From Hypericum androsaemum (taxonomy: Eukaryota; Streptophyta; Magnoliopsida; Malpighiales; Hypericaceae), in NCBI GenBank assembly GCA_963995505.1, contig OZ023185.1, forward strand, positions 17,991,691-18,055,690: a stretch of 64,000 nucleotides of DNA, read 5' to 3'. The notes under the pieces are model-generated. The model was given only the letters and a program-made list of their open reading frames with translations, was not told the origin of the DNA and searched no databases. The translations under genes and the position numbers were made by a program. Each line of letters begins with the position of its first letter. Within the stretch, counting starts at the first letter, position 1. Below, in pieces: positions 13,464-24,514 of the stretch.

Positions 13464-16003
13464 TCAATTGCTGGCCTTCCCGAAACTTCTTGGGAAAGGA
13501 ACTGCATCCTTGACATCAACCAGTCCTGTAGCAAACAGGACCATGAGATCAATCCCCAGACTGAATCCTGAGTGCGGAGCTGTTCCGTGCCTGCGAAGAT
13601 CCAAGTACCACTCCAACTGCTCTCTCGGTAAGCCCAATTCCTTGATCCTGCAAACAAGATTACAAGCGGTCTCAAATGAAGCTCGTCGGGCCGAAGTTTG
13701 CAACGAGTAGGTGGATTTTTCAGTCAATGAGTACCTGGCTTCCAGCATATCTAAACGTTCCTCATTTTGGCTACCTGAGATGACTCTTCCAACCTGTAAA
13801 TACAATCGGCTGACTTTATAACAGGTTTCGGATGAATTTGGTTGCAGAAATCGGAGAGCGGAAACGATATAGAGAGTGTTCTGTTATGCAGATAGAAGTG
13901 GCATCTGCAGCTTACCTTTGGCACAACCATATCGAACGCTGCGACTGTTTTGCCATCGTCATTCAGGCGTACGAAGAACGGTCGGACTTCCTTCGGAAAG
14001 TTGTAGATGATCACCGGCTTCTTGTATATCTCGTCGGCCAAGAAGCTTGCAGTGGAGAAATCAAAGTATGAGAAAAAAGAAGGCATCAACCCCATTGTCT
14101 TCTTTAGATTAGTGCATAAGAATGTACCTTAAATGCTCGGCTGTTAGGGGAATGCCTGCGTCGAATTTGGCTTCAGGTACTGTTTCCGCAACCTGTAATG
14201 TTGAAGAGTCAGATCACAGAAGTTTTCGCAGCAGCCGTATTTCGGGATTATACCTTTTGCAGAATCATTACTGCCTCCATATAGGTGATCCTTTCAAAGG
14301 AACTCGTGGTCATTAAACGAAGACGATCAACGATCGTTTTATCGATCCTTTTCGATACGAATGTCATGTCTTCTGAGCATTTGTCCAGAACCCATTTGCA
14401 AAGGAACTTGAAGAAGTCATCTGCACAGTTCATGGCATCCTAAAAAGAATTCATTGAAGAATCAGAATGGCGAAGTATACCAACTTTCACATGACAAAAT
14501 TGATATGGACAACTTATGTTCTTACCTCCAATTGTGAAAAGGCCATTTCAGCTTCAGCCATCCACATCTCCGCCATGTGCTTCGTCGAGGGCGTTCTGTT
14601 CGCGCAGAATGTAGGTCCGAATGAGTAGACGTTGCCCAGAGAGCAAGCGTGGCTCTCCAAATGAAGCCGGCCGGTGGTTGTCAGGAAAGCTTTCTGGGAG
14701 AAGAAATCATCAGAAAAGTTCAGCTTATCAGCAGTATTCACAGGCAATCCGGTCTTGAGTTTCTCCTTGGCTTCCAATTGCGCTGCCAATCGGTTGGTTT
14801 TCTGCAGATCCTGAAGCGCAGCGGCCAGCGCCTCTCTGTTGCTTTCGGTTCTCTTAAGTCTGTCAACTAGATCACTCTTCTCCTTTATGGCAGCTTTGAC
14901 TACATCTAATGTAACACCATCCGCATCTTTACCGCTGCTCGGCTGTACCTTCTTAACCGACGCGTTGAAAAGAGTTGTAACCTGGAAAATTTCACTGAAC
15001 CCATCAGCAGAATCCATCGTCGTAATAACCGGCACTTGCACAGAAAGAAATCCATGGTCTTGGAAGAATGTATGAGTTCCGAAAGTCAACGCGCTACGAA
15101 TTCGCGTAACAGATGCCACCTGCAAAGCATGAAAAGAACTAAGTCTACCTCGGCCTATAAACCAGGGTCAATGCAGGAGATTAATGTACAACTCACAGTA
15201 GTTGTCCTTGGTCGAAAATGAGAGAAGTCTCTTAACATCTCCAATGGCAAGCGCTTCTTCGACAAGGGGTACTTTTCCCGATCCGCGATGCCAATATGAA
15301 GAACTCTCTCTACTTTGAGCTCAATAACATGCTTCCCCTGCTGCTGCGGCCGCAGCACGACGCCTTCCGCTAATATACAAGTCCCAGCAGGCAGCAACAT
15401 TGCAGGAGGAGCAACAGATGAGTCTACCACAACCTGAACAATCCCAACCACATAAACCTCTCTAATCCCGCAAATCTAACCAAGAAACGAACACGAAACC
15501 CGCCAAATTCTCTCGAAATGAAAGAAAGAAAGTTAAGAGAGTACCTGCAGAGTGGCAACCGAGGAGCCATCACTAATAACCAAGTAGACAACGGAAGGAA
15601 TAGGCCGCCTGGCAACACCAGCCTCCAGCTTCTCGTGGATCGGCTGGTGATGCGCCTGAGTCCCGCACCCTCCACCGCCCAAAATCTTCATAATGGACCT
15701 AAACAGAGGGATCCTTGTCTGAAGCATCTCCGAGCATGTCACATCCACCGCGCTAGTAGCCACGCGAGGCCCGTCCTGAACCGGTGGCTGCTCCGAAGCC
15801 TCGGGTTCTTTCTTAACCTCTTTGGAAGACTTCACCCACCCGCCAACAACCACCTTCTGGCCCACCAGCCCAGACCCTCCATCCCCTCTCTCTAGGATGG
15901 CTTTCAACAGCACCCGGTTCGAGTACTTGAACTGTGGAACAACCTGATCAAGTAGTTGAACTTGGGGCATCTCGGGTGCCAATGCGGGTTCTTGAGTCGC
16001 CAT
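13464..16003 (-). CDS. Cytosolic asparaginyl-tRNA synthetase-like protein (SYNC2/NS2 type), 8 exons
   Basis: Exons in transcription order: 15545-16003, 15197-15433, 14526-15119, 14254-14439, 14128-14192, 13916-14045, 13735-13793 and 13464-13647; phases close to 637 residues, close to the recalled Arabidopsis SYNC2 length. Order of domains: OB-fold anticodon-binding region (about 45-225), class II catalytic domain from about 233, with a WHEP-like helix-turn-helix insertion (about 301-355) inside it, as in plant cytosolic AsnRS. Conserved blocks include VQVPVITT, FGPTF and the RLNDDGKTVAAFD strand. Odd: the motif 2 arginine (FRA in AsnRS) is Cys404 (FCAN), and the motif 3 arginine is Leu611 (GFSLGIDLM). 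Both contact ATP in class II enzymes, so charging activity is doubtful; tRNA binding may remain. Family is secure; enzymatic role is open. Confidence 0.92.
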
Positions 16004-16096
16004 ATTCGATGGATGATAAGCGGAATCGAAACCCGAAAAGGAGCGGTTTTGGTGTTAATGAGGAGAGGATTGACGACATTGTGGAGGGTGGAGGAG

Positions 16097-16114
16097 ATAT
16101 ATATATATATATAT
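16097..16114. repeat. (AT)9 microsatellite in the synthetase 5' region
   Basis: Eighteen bases of uninterrupted AT dinucleotide, about 95 bp upstream of the synthetase-like ATG and followed by a purine-rich GGGAGG tract on the + strand. Confidence 0.9.
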
Positions 16115-17694
16115 TACGGGAGGAGGGAGGGAGGGGCAAGGAGATGGTTTACTTGAGAAGGTATTTCCTTCGGACAGAGATTTGGGAGAGAAGGAAGGGA
16201 AGGGAAGGGATTGTTTGGGAGAGATCGTGAAGGGGAAGAAGACATGGTGGCAAGGTTTGGTATTCTTCAAGTTGAAGGTATTTTCTTTTGGGTATTCTCG
16301 CGGGAATTCTTCAACTACCAACGGTTTTCCAAATCTTCGGGTTTCGTCCGTTTGCTTTTACCGCCGGAAAAACCTTAGATGGGCCGAAGCCATGGACCTG
16401 TATGTTTGTGGCCCAGTGGGCCGAAACCAATGCTTTCGTGATGACTCGAACTCGATAGCTCTTATTTAAACCGAAACAAACGGGAAAGCCATAGCTGAAG
16501 ACAAATAAAAGTAGAGAAAAGATCGAAAAGCATTGATGCGAGGCTTTTTGTAGTAGTAGTAGTAGGTGGAGCAGCTACCTCCTGCGGGTCCACTGGAAAA
16601 GGGAACCTCCATTCCACCACTGTCGCAACCCAAACGGGCATCTAACTTTCTCCAAGTTTGAATTGAATTGAATGGGTTCAAACAAATGTTGCCCATGTGA
16701 TTCCTTCCTTGTTCGATTTATGGTGGGACCGTTTTGATGTGTATTCAGATTCGAGTCAGGTATAGCTTTTTTTAATATGGTAAATTACAAATATTTAAGA
16801 CTGTTGTGTTTCAAATGATTCGAAATCGAGATCTGATTAAATTAGAACAACTTTATCAATAGTTGATTTAAATACTTGTTGGTACGAGAACTATTTTATC
16901 GGATAGAAATAGTCATGAATACTGAAGAAGTTGAACCAAAATAGATGGGCACAAGTCCAACTTCCAATTTTTCTGTCAATATCATGTGCTAAGGAGTAAT
17001 AAAAGCCGACGCACCCGACCTGCCGACCACGATTTTGAACAAGCGGTTTCGACAAACTGGAATTGTCTCTGACACAGTTTCCTGAATTTGTTTTTCGTCA
17101 ATTCCTATTTGGAAACAGTAAATGGCCACTAGCTAAGCTTTGTTCGAGCCACAACCCAATTCTAGTTCTAGTTTGATTTCAATGGAGAATCAGAATTCAG
17201 AATGTTTTTTTGGTAGGTATCAGAATTCAGAACGTGGTCAAGCATATCCTTTTCTGACTATAAGATGCGCATTCAACCACTAAATATTTGTATCAACTAA
17301 CGCATAATCATTATAGTTTAATTAGAATCTCAAATTTTTTAAACTCTGTTGATAAAACTTAGTGACAAAAATTTCACATTGGTTTGTAATTAGACCTAAC
17401 TCGCATTTAGATTTTCTGATTTAATGATGCCGGGTATTTTCGACAATATGCACCGAATACCATTGTTATAATGATAAATGTAGGCCGAAAATAGAATGAT
17501 AAGTAACAGCATAAACGTACGGGACAGTATTTTCCTTGGTTATTAGCTAATTGCATTATAATGAGACATCTGAACCGCAAAATGTTGAACACTCAAGAGA
17601 GTATTGGGAGAGACAAAATTGTACCACAAAATTAATTGGTCGTCGAATGGGTTCAAAGTCATCAGACCAACCTGAATTAAATTTGAAGGTATCG
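16115..17694. other. Intergenic region
   Basis: Begins with GA/GGAA-rich promoter-proximal sequence, then AT-rich DNA. A short (GTA)n run lies near 16550-16563. No gene or transposon ends recognised. Confidence 0.5.
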
Positions 17695-18914
17695 CTAAAA
17701 CCGGTGGCAAATACATTTGTAACGGTATGCACTATTAATTGGGTCATTTCCCTCAACTGGGACTTCCTCGGCGCTACATCTGTTCTTGCATCCTCTACAT
17801 TCGTTGTAAGTGCATGTTGGTGCCGTGGATCCAATCATCAGACTCTTTGATTTCTCTGATTTACTTCCTCCATCGCCACTCTGTACCCAAAAATATTAGT
17901 TTAGAAGTGCACACATTTCTAACATGGTTTTAGATCGAACAGGAAGATTTTGATACGAATTTATTCTACTTAGAATTTTATAGAAGTCTTCAATATTGCA
18001 AATGATTTGGAAGATTGTATAATATGGTGGTAATTTATTTGCAAATGAGACTTTGAATTCATGTAAAAAGCAAAAAACTTAAAGCCTAAGCTGTTGGGTA
18101 TTGACAAATTGGGTGCAACAATTTTACCTGCAAGATTGGAGCTCGTTGTGTAGGAGACAGAGACAGGCTTTGCCAATGAGAAAGTGGAGTTCTAGATCCT
18201 GCAGTATATAAGAATGCTAAGCTCGACGTACATATCTATAACCATCTTAGATTAACTATGTTGTTCTAGTTAAAATAAAAAGTCTTTAGTTCAATCCTTA
18301 AAAAAAAGAAGATTCTAGTTCAAAATTTTCAAAATATAGCAGTATTATATACACTTTGAAAGAACTTTGTCATTTTTCAAATGTCTTAAGCGGCTCGACA
18401 ATGAACTAGTAGGCCTATTAAATGTCTGAATACGAGGTGGTATAAAACAAAAAAAATATGTACGCAGTTACTGTATGAGAAGGTGTAGAAATGAACTATT
18501 CATGGCGGTAAAAGTACTTAAACGGATAAGAAAGCAATGGTTATTTGCTTTTCACATAATTACACTACATTGTTGGAATATCAATCACATACATGTGATG
18601 TGAACGCTTAGAAATTGGCAAATGGGTAGCAAAGCAACTCTTTTATGTGGATTTCAATACAAACGCAATTTACGTTTTAGGCCTAACTCAAGTAGTAAAA
18701 GATTGATCGACGAGTTGAAATAGTTCCCTTAAATTCTCAACGAATACGGAATTTTAGTATAATAACAATAGCGTGACATTGGCGAGTCCGAAATGGAAAG
18801 GTTCTAAAGCGATGGAGGAGTTAAAATTTTGTTACCTCGTGTAGCATAGGATAAGAGGATAAAGGTAGAGAAGAGAAGCGGCAGGAAGTTGCATAGTCTA
18901 GTGCAATTGCCCAT
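17695..18914 (-). CDS. EPFL9: STOMAGEN / EPIDERMAL PATTERNING FACTOR-like 9 precursor, 3 exons
   Basis: Exons in transcription order: 18836-18914, 18128-18198 and 17695-17880, joined in phases 1 and 0, give 111 residues. Residues 1-25 are a hydrophobic signal peptide ending near SYATRG. A Ser/Lys-rich propeptide follows. Residues 66-110 are the 45-residue mature peptide, starting IGSTAPTC and containing CTYNECRGC, EVPVEGNDPINSAY and a final CICHR. All six cysteines (73, 78, 81, 85, 106, 108) that form the cystine knot are present. STOMAGEN is secreted from mesophyll and promotes stomata formation by competing with EPF1/EPF2 at the TMM/ERECTA receptors. Differences from the Arabidopsis peptide as recalled: KNRC in place of RYKC, EE for EQ, and one extra C-terminal Phe. 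The ATG chosen is the only one in frame directly before the signal peptide. Confidence 0.93.
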
Positions 18915-19589
18915 TCCACAACTTAGCCTTAAATTTGTCTGGTGGAAGACTGAATTATGGGAAAAAGGGACAGATAGAGATGAAGAAGAAGAAGAAGAGA
19001 GGCAAAAGAAAGAGGGAATTCGGGTTTTGGGTGTGTTTTTGTTGTTGTGGTGGTCAATTGGTAACCATAAGATTAGAGATAGAGTGGCTAAAATCTGCAA
19101 ATGAGACCAAAAAGGGTCCCCAGTCTCTTTGTGTGTCAAACGGGACAACTTTTTTTTTTGAGAGGTAAAATATAATTTATTACTCCGAATAAGTTGTAAA
19201 CCATACATCCAAATTTGCACGGGACAAGCAAGTTAAAGTTCAGCAATAGAAGACCTCTCTTAGTATAAATGTTCTACCCAACCTAATCCCCGAATTTATC
19301 TACCTTTTATATCAAAAACGATACAAAGTTGCAGCCATGAACTTCGTTAAAAATCCTACTGTGTAAAAACTCCCTTGGACAAAATCCACGATAAGAAAAA
19401 GAGTATCACGGTAACACCACGACACCCATCCCACCCACATCTAAACCCCACCCACAACCGCAAAGCTCCTGTCATTGTTGTAATTCCGCTCCAAGCCGCA
19501 GCACCAAGTCTTGGTTCGCCTCACTGCACGAACTCCAAAACCAACCATCCCATTCACAAACATTTCGCAAGACACGGTGAAGCAAGCTG
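18915..19589. other. EPFL9 upstream region
   Basis: Contains a (GAA)n-rich stretch (18978-19000 on +), pyrimidine-rich on the EPFL9 strand, as is common in plant 5' UTRs. No other gene seen. Confidence 0.5.
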
Positions 19590-19790
19590 TCAACCAACCC
19601 GAGCTTCCTTCCCATCAAATACTACCTTGTTTCTGAGTAGCCATACACTCCAACATAGAGATGCAAATAATATGAACAACTTCCTTCTATACTTCTTATT
19701 ATGCAGCACCCCATCCAATCTTCCAACACTTTTAGAATCACCTCCAGATCGCCCATGTGATGGAATCGCCTCCCACCCCATGCTCTCCCT
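19590..19790 (-). pseudogene. LINE retrotransposon remnant (RNase H-proximal region)
   Basis: The minus strand encodes a stretch with KLFILFASLCWSVWLLRNK followed by VVFDGKEA, the W-x-x-W-x-x-RN-x-x-F pattern found after the zinc-binding region of plant LINE ORF2. No intact domain remains on either side. Confidence 0.5.
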
Positions 19791-19870
19791 CTACCACATC
19801 TGTCTAGCTATGCCCAGCGTAGGGATCTCTATTTTTATCTCCAAAACTGAAAGAAATCCGATGTTATTAG

Positions 19871-20607
19871 GGTTTTTGCCCAAAATGATGTTACTGTAAA
19901 AGTTTATTTACTAATATGGTATTACTGTTGAAAAAATTTCGAGAATGGTGTCTGTTTTTCAGGTCGAGAAAAAATTTCGACCTGGAGTACCTAGATCAAA
20001 TAAATTATTTGATCTGGTATTGAAATCGAAAAATTTTTTTGACTTTGATTTCCAAAGAATCTTTTCGACATGAGTCCCAGAGAGAGAGAAACCCAGGTCG
20101 AAAAATAGTTTCGACCTGGGTTGGCCACACAAATCGGTACAAACGGAAAACTAAGATTTATGTCAATGGTGAGATTTAATTAATTAATTGTTCCTATCTC
20201 CATAATTAATGCATTGACACAATTTTATTCTACTAAGTCCTGATCGATGCAATTGAGAACGTCCAATCAAAATCTGATATCTATGATTTATTACAGGAAA
20301 TATGTCAAATTAATGTGCCCACGTTATTTAGATCAAATTAATGTGCCCACGTTTGTACTGATTTGTGTGGCCAACTCCATGTCGAAATTTTTTTCGACCC
20401 GGGTCTTTTTCTCTCTTCAGGTTGAAAATTTTTTTTGACTTGGAATAAAATCGAAAAGATTCTTTCGATAATAAAAGTCGAAAAAAAAATTTAACTTGAG
20501 GAGGAGAATCGAAATTTTTTTTCGATCTGCATAAAAAAATACTATATTCGACAGTAACACCAAATTGATAATAAAATTGTACTGTAACACTATGTTGGAC
20601 AAAAATC
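19871..20607. mobile_element. Mutator-like non-autonomous element, hairpin-rich
   Basis: A perfect 10-bp direct duplication ATGTTATTAG lies at 19861-19870 and 20608-20617. Termini are inverted repeats: the left begins GGTTTTTGCCCAAAATGATG, the right reads (reversed) GATTTTTGTCCAACATAGTG. The interior has no coding capacity but at least eight short self-complementary units of the form TCGA-A/T-run-TCGA. A related element lies at 56938-58180. Confidence 0.75.
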
Positions 20608-20966
20608 ATGTTATTAGCCCTAACTAAACTCCTTATGGCTCTTCTTCTGTTAGCCGCTTAGGAGGCTGGACCTATAGCCTATATTTTTTATAAAAGTAAC
20701 ATATAGCCTATATGATCGATAACGAAAGTCGAAAAAAAATTTTGACTTGAGGAGGAGAATCGAAATTTTTTTTCGATCTGCATAAAAAAACACTATATTC
20801 GATAGTAACACTAAATTGATAATAAAATTGTACTGTAACACTATGTTGGACAAAAATCATGTTATTAGCCCTAACTAAACTCCTTATGGCTCTTCTTCTG
20901 TTAGCCGCTTAGGGGGCTGGACCTATAGCCTATATTTTTTATAAAAGTAACATATAGCCTATATGA
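20465..20966. repeat. 251-bp tandem duplication spanning the element's right end
   Basis: 20465-20715 and 20716-20966 are near-identical head-to-tail copies. Each contains the terminal part of the Mutator-like element, the target-site copy ATGTTATTAG and about 100 bp of flanking DNA (the phrase CTCCTTATGGCTCTTCTTCT in both). Confidence 0.9.
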
Positions 20967-21743
20967 GGTGAGTGGGATATGCATTGGGATTTAAAACATA
21001 GTTTTAACAAACGCAATTCGACAGATAGTCTGACCGATCAGATCACGAATCAGACAAGAAAGCGGGTCATTCATAGGGGTAAAAATGGGGAGCGGTCGAA
21101 CCATCCTAACTCTACTCCGACCCGGTAATTTTCTCTCTCGTGCTGACCGGTGGAAGACAGTTCGATCAGAACTTGGAAAAAAGGTTAAAATTTATACCCT
21201 AGTTCGGCATCAAGCTTTCCAAAAATTGCAAAAAAAACCCAAAAGTGTGATCTCGTCCCCTATTTTCCCAAAATCTCAATTTCCCCAATATAAGTCTACA
21301 AAAACCCTAATCCCAATTCTTTCGAAATCTGAATTTCTTCTGTGTCAAGGCAATGTACGCCACACCTCCTTCTTCTCTTTCCCAGGCCATCGCCTCCCTT
21401 TCAGCGGCCCGATATTTCAACGAGTTAGATTCTGATTTGTTGGATAGTGATTTGAAGAGAGATATGAGAGATTGCTACAAAAGAGTGACTTAGATTGAGT
21501 TTTGGGATTTTAGGTATATTTGCACAGAGGAGTTTGGGAAAAATAAAAGCTTGAATTTTGGGTAAAAGACAAGACAAGATTGAAGTGAGTTATTTGGTTT
21601 GGATAAAGAATTGAGTAATTTTGGTTAGGGGAGATGTTGTGTGGTTTTGAAGAGAGAGATTAAACAATTGAGACTTGTGATTTTCAAAAAGAAAAGCTGA
21701 ATCTTTAGTGTTCTAGAATCTGGTTGTTTGGACCATGCGCTAT
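20967..21743. other. Intergenic region
   Basis: AT-rich. Around 21070-21125 the phrase AGGGGTAAAAATGGGGAGCGG resembles ends of plant hAT-type elements, but I found no partner end. A 116-codon open frame (21085-21435) has no recognisable domain. Confidence 0.4.
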
Positions 21744-21752
21744 TTGAAATAA

Positions 21753-23083
21753 GGGAAAAGTATATTTTTACCTACCTTTAGTTTTACCAATTTTGCGTTT
21801 AGGCCGTTTGATTTTAATTTTGTAATTCAGTCTCTGTACTTTCCAATCTTTTATAGTATACGATCCACTCCGAATGACGGGAATAAAATGTCCACTTGAC
21901 TTGCCACGTAGGCCAAAACGACGTAGTTTTGCCCGTCTACATGGCGTGCTAAATGGATAAGTCGGGTATGACGTGTAGAGTGGTTAACTATCAAATCAGT
22001 CTAACTAATAATTTCCAACACTCCTTCGTAAGCTCCTCTCCTTCCATGGCTTTCAACCCTCTCCCCCTTCATCATCTTCAACCCAAGGTCCAAACACATC
22101 CAAATCCAACAATAAAAGAAAATCAGCAACGATTCAAGAACGAACTAAAAAAATCCATTAAAATATGATAATTTAAGAACGAACTAACAAACAACGGCCC
22201 CCCTAATCCATTAAATCCTAATAAATTAAAAATTCCATTAAATTTAAATCCATTCAAGAATGAATGAACTAGCAATGAACCCCTAATCATATACTTCCTG
22301 GACCAACCAGACAAGGTCAGGAACGAGATGGTGGAGAACACCGAAAGATTCCTGAAAATCACAGGGGCAAAATAGGCAGAAAAAAGAAAAAATTGGCGAA
22401 CGATGTTTTCGAGGTCGGCGCTAAAGTCGGAGGAGTCGTTGTGGAAAATCGGGACCGGCCCGCCATGGATGAACTCCCCACGAAGCACGTTCGAGCTCTC
22501 GTCGTCCAAGCAGAGGTTGGAGATGCCATCGGACGGCGGGTTCAAGATCTCCCTCCCCTAAATGTAGAGAGAGAAGCAACTGTAGAGAGAAAGAGAGGAG
22601 GGAGTCGAGATTTGGGCGAAGCAGTAGGGAAGTTCTTTTTTTTTTAATTTGAAAATGGGGGAATCGAGTGGTGGGAGGAGTGAGTTGCGAGATTCTGTCG
22701 AAGGTGGAGATTTTTTAAAATTTTTGAGATGGGAAGGGAAGGAAGGAGATGGAGGTTAGGGATGAGGTTGGAGATAGAAGGTGGGGGTCTTTTGAAATAA
22801 TATAAATAATAATTGGGACTGATTTTATAATTTGCCCATAAAACGACGTCCTTCAGTGTAACTTCGAGTCAAATAACTTATCTAGTCACCACGCCACGTG
22901 GACAGTAAAACTACATCGTTTTGGCTTACGTGGCAAGCCAGGTGGACATTTTATCCCCATCATCCGGAGTGAACCGTATGCTATAAAAGATTGAAAAGCA
23001 TAGGGACTGAATTATCAAATTGAAACCACACGGCCTAAACGCGAAATCGGTGAAACTACAGGTAAGTAAAATATACTTTTCCC
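21753..23083. mobile_element. Mutator-like element with perfect 9-bp target duplication
   Basis: TTGAAATAA is present at 21744-21752 and 23084-23092. The ends are long inverted repeats of about 180 bp, beginning GGGAAAAGTATATTTT and including ATGACGGG/CATCCGGA-type and CCACGTAGGCCAAAACGACG segments in opposite orientation. The interior (about 22280-22560) is GC-richer than the termini and may be captured genomic sequence, but I cannot assign it to a gene. Confidence 0.85.
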
Positions 23084-23490
23084 TTGAAATAAAGTGGATT
23101 ATAAATTCACAACTTCAAATAGCACATGGTCCAAACTTACCGCTAATAAAATTAACGATGGTTAAGGGGAAAAAAGGACCGAAATGAATCCTGACCTATA
23201 TTTTTGACCTGATAAAACTTCCGATTAGCGTCTTTAAAAAAGAATGCCTAAATGTGTTAAAACTTAAAAACAGAAAATATAATTTTCAAAAATTAAACAC
23301 GTAAGTGGGCCTCGTGGGTTAGTTCGAAACATAAATGGACCTCAGAACCCATCTCATGTTGGGTCAAATAAATGAGGCCCAAAAAAGGAAACACCACCCA
23401 GGGGGATTTTCTCCTGGTTTTCTGGTAATTTCGGTGTTGATAAAGGAAAAGTTTATATGGTTTACTTTCTATATTCTATATCATATTAAA

Positions 23491-24514
23491 GGGAAAATTA
23501 CAATATTAATACTTATAATTTTACATTTTTTGCTGTGATCTTAAACTCTGTAAACGATTATTTATCATGTGGTTGACATCTGTTTTTGCTTGAGAGGCTC
23601 GGGAAGGGTCGGGATCCAAAATTGACTCTGAACCTAAAAACGACATTGTTTTGAGGGTGACGTGGCACGCCACATCAGACTTTTTTAACCGCTTGGCAAT
23701 GTTAGTTGGCCAAGATAAAATATATTTTTCAATCCCTTATTTTTTATAGTTTTTTAAAAAAGTCCCTCCCTCTCCCCTCTCTTCTTCTCCCTTCTTCCCT
23801 CTCTCTCCACCCTCCCCTTCTCTCTCCTCCCTCCTCCTTCGTCCAATTTCAAACAAAACTCGTTCTTCCACAAGCCATATACTAGTCACGCCTGTTCATC
23901 CGCTGACAACCACTGAAGATCAAGGAGGCCGTCTTAGAACAAGTCGCAAGCGGTCCAGCAATCTGGTGGGCCCCATCCTAGCCGAGTTCTCGGCCCTCCG
24001 CCACCTCAACCTCTTGAACAACATCATCAACGGCACCTCCACCTCGGGGGCAACTTCTTCGCTGGGAGGATCCCTCCGGACTACGGGAGGTGGGAAGCCA
24101 TCGAGTACCTCGCCGTCTCCGGCAACGAGCTCGAGGGTCTTGTCCTTACCGCCGGAGATCGGGAACCTGTCGGAGCTTGTCCGACTGGACGCCGCCAACT
24201 GTAGGCTCTCCGACGAAATCCCGCCGGAGATCGGAAGGTACAAAAGCTCGATACTTGGGCAACAACACCAATAGGTAGGGAGAGAGGAGTGGGTTTTCTA
24301 AAAAATATATAAATTATGGGATTGAAAAAGATATATAATTTTGTGCTACCTGATATTGTTAACTAGGTTCATAGTCAATTTTGGCTCGGGGAGGGTCCTG
24401 AACTTCTCACGCAAAAAAAAAGTGCAAACCACAAGACTAAAACTATCGTTAATAGAGTTCAGGATCACAATACAAAAAATATGAAACTACAGGTACTAAT
24501 ATTATACTTTTCCC
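23491..24514. mobile_element. Pack-MULE-type element carrying an LRR receptor fragment
   Basis: Inverted ends begin GGGAAAATTACAATATTAAT on the left and (reversed) GGGAAAAGTATAATATTAGT on the right, with similarity continuing about 150 bp (GCTCGGGRAGGGTC on both). Flanks CATATTAAA (23482-23490) and TTTATTAAA (24515-24523) match at 7 of 9 positions. The interior 23940-24240 is sharply GC-rich and derived from an LRR receptor gene. Confidence 0.8.
23940..24240 (+). pseudogene. Captured BAM/CLAVATA1-type LRR receptor kinase fragment
   Basis: Frames on the + strand encode pieces typical of the BAM1 ectodomain: FSALRHLNLLNN, then in another frame GGNFFAGRIPPDYGRWEAIE and EYLAVSGNELEG, then IGNLSELVRLDAANCRLSDE and IPPEIGR. 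Compared with the parent family, LRR units are deleted between the pieces and the frame changes, so it cannot make a receptor. No transmembrane or kinase part is present. It lies wholly inside a Mutator-like element, which indicates capture. Confidence 0.8.

Noticed and set aside
15518..15895. 125-codon frame antisense to synthetase exon 1
   Set aside because: Shadow of a GC-rich exon with no conserved pattern.
18804..19220. 138-codon minus-strand open frame
   Set aside because: Only its 3' part (18836-18914) is coding, as EPFL9 exon 1; the rest is upstream CT-rich sequence read through by chance.
19375..19899. 174-codon plus-strand open frame
   Set aside because: No domain; it is the antisense of a LINE remnant whose minus strand shows the recognisable pattern.
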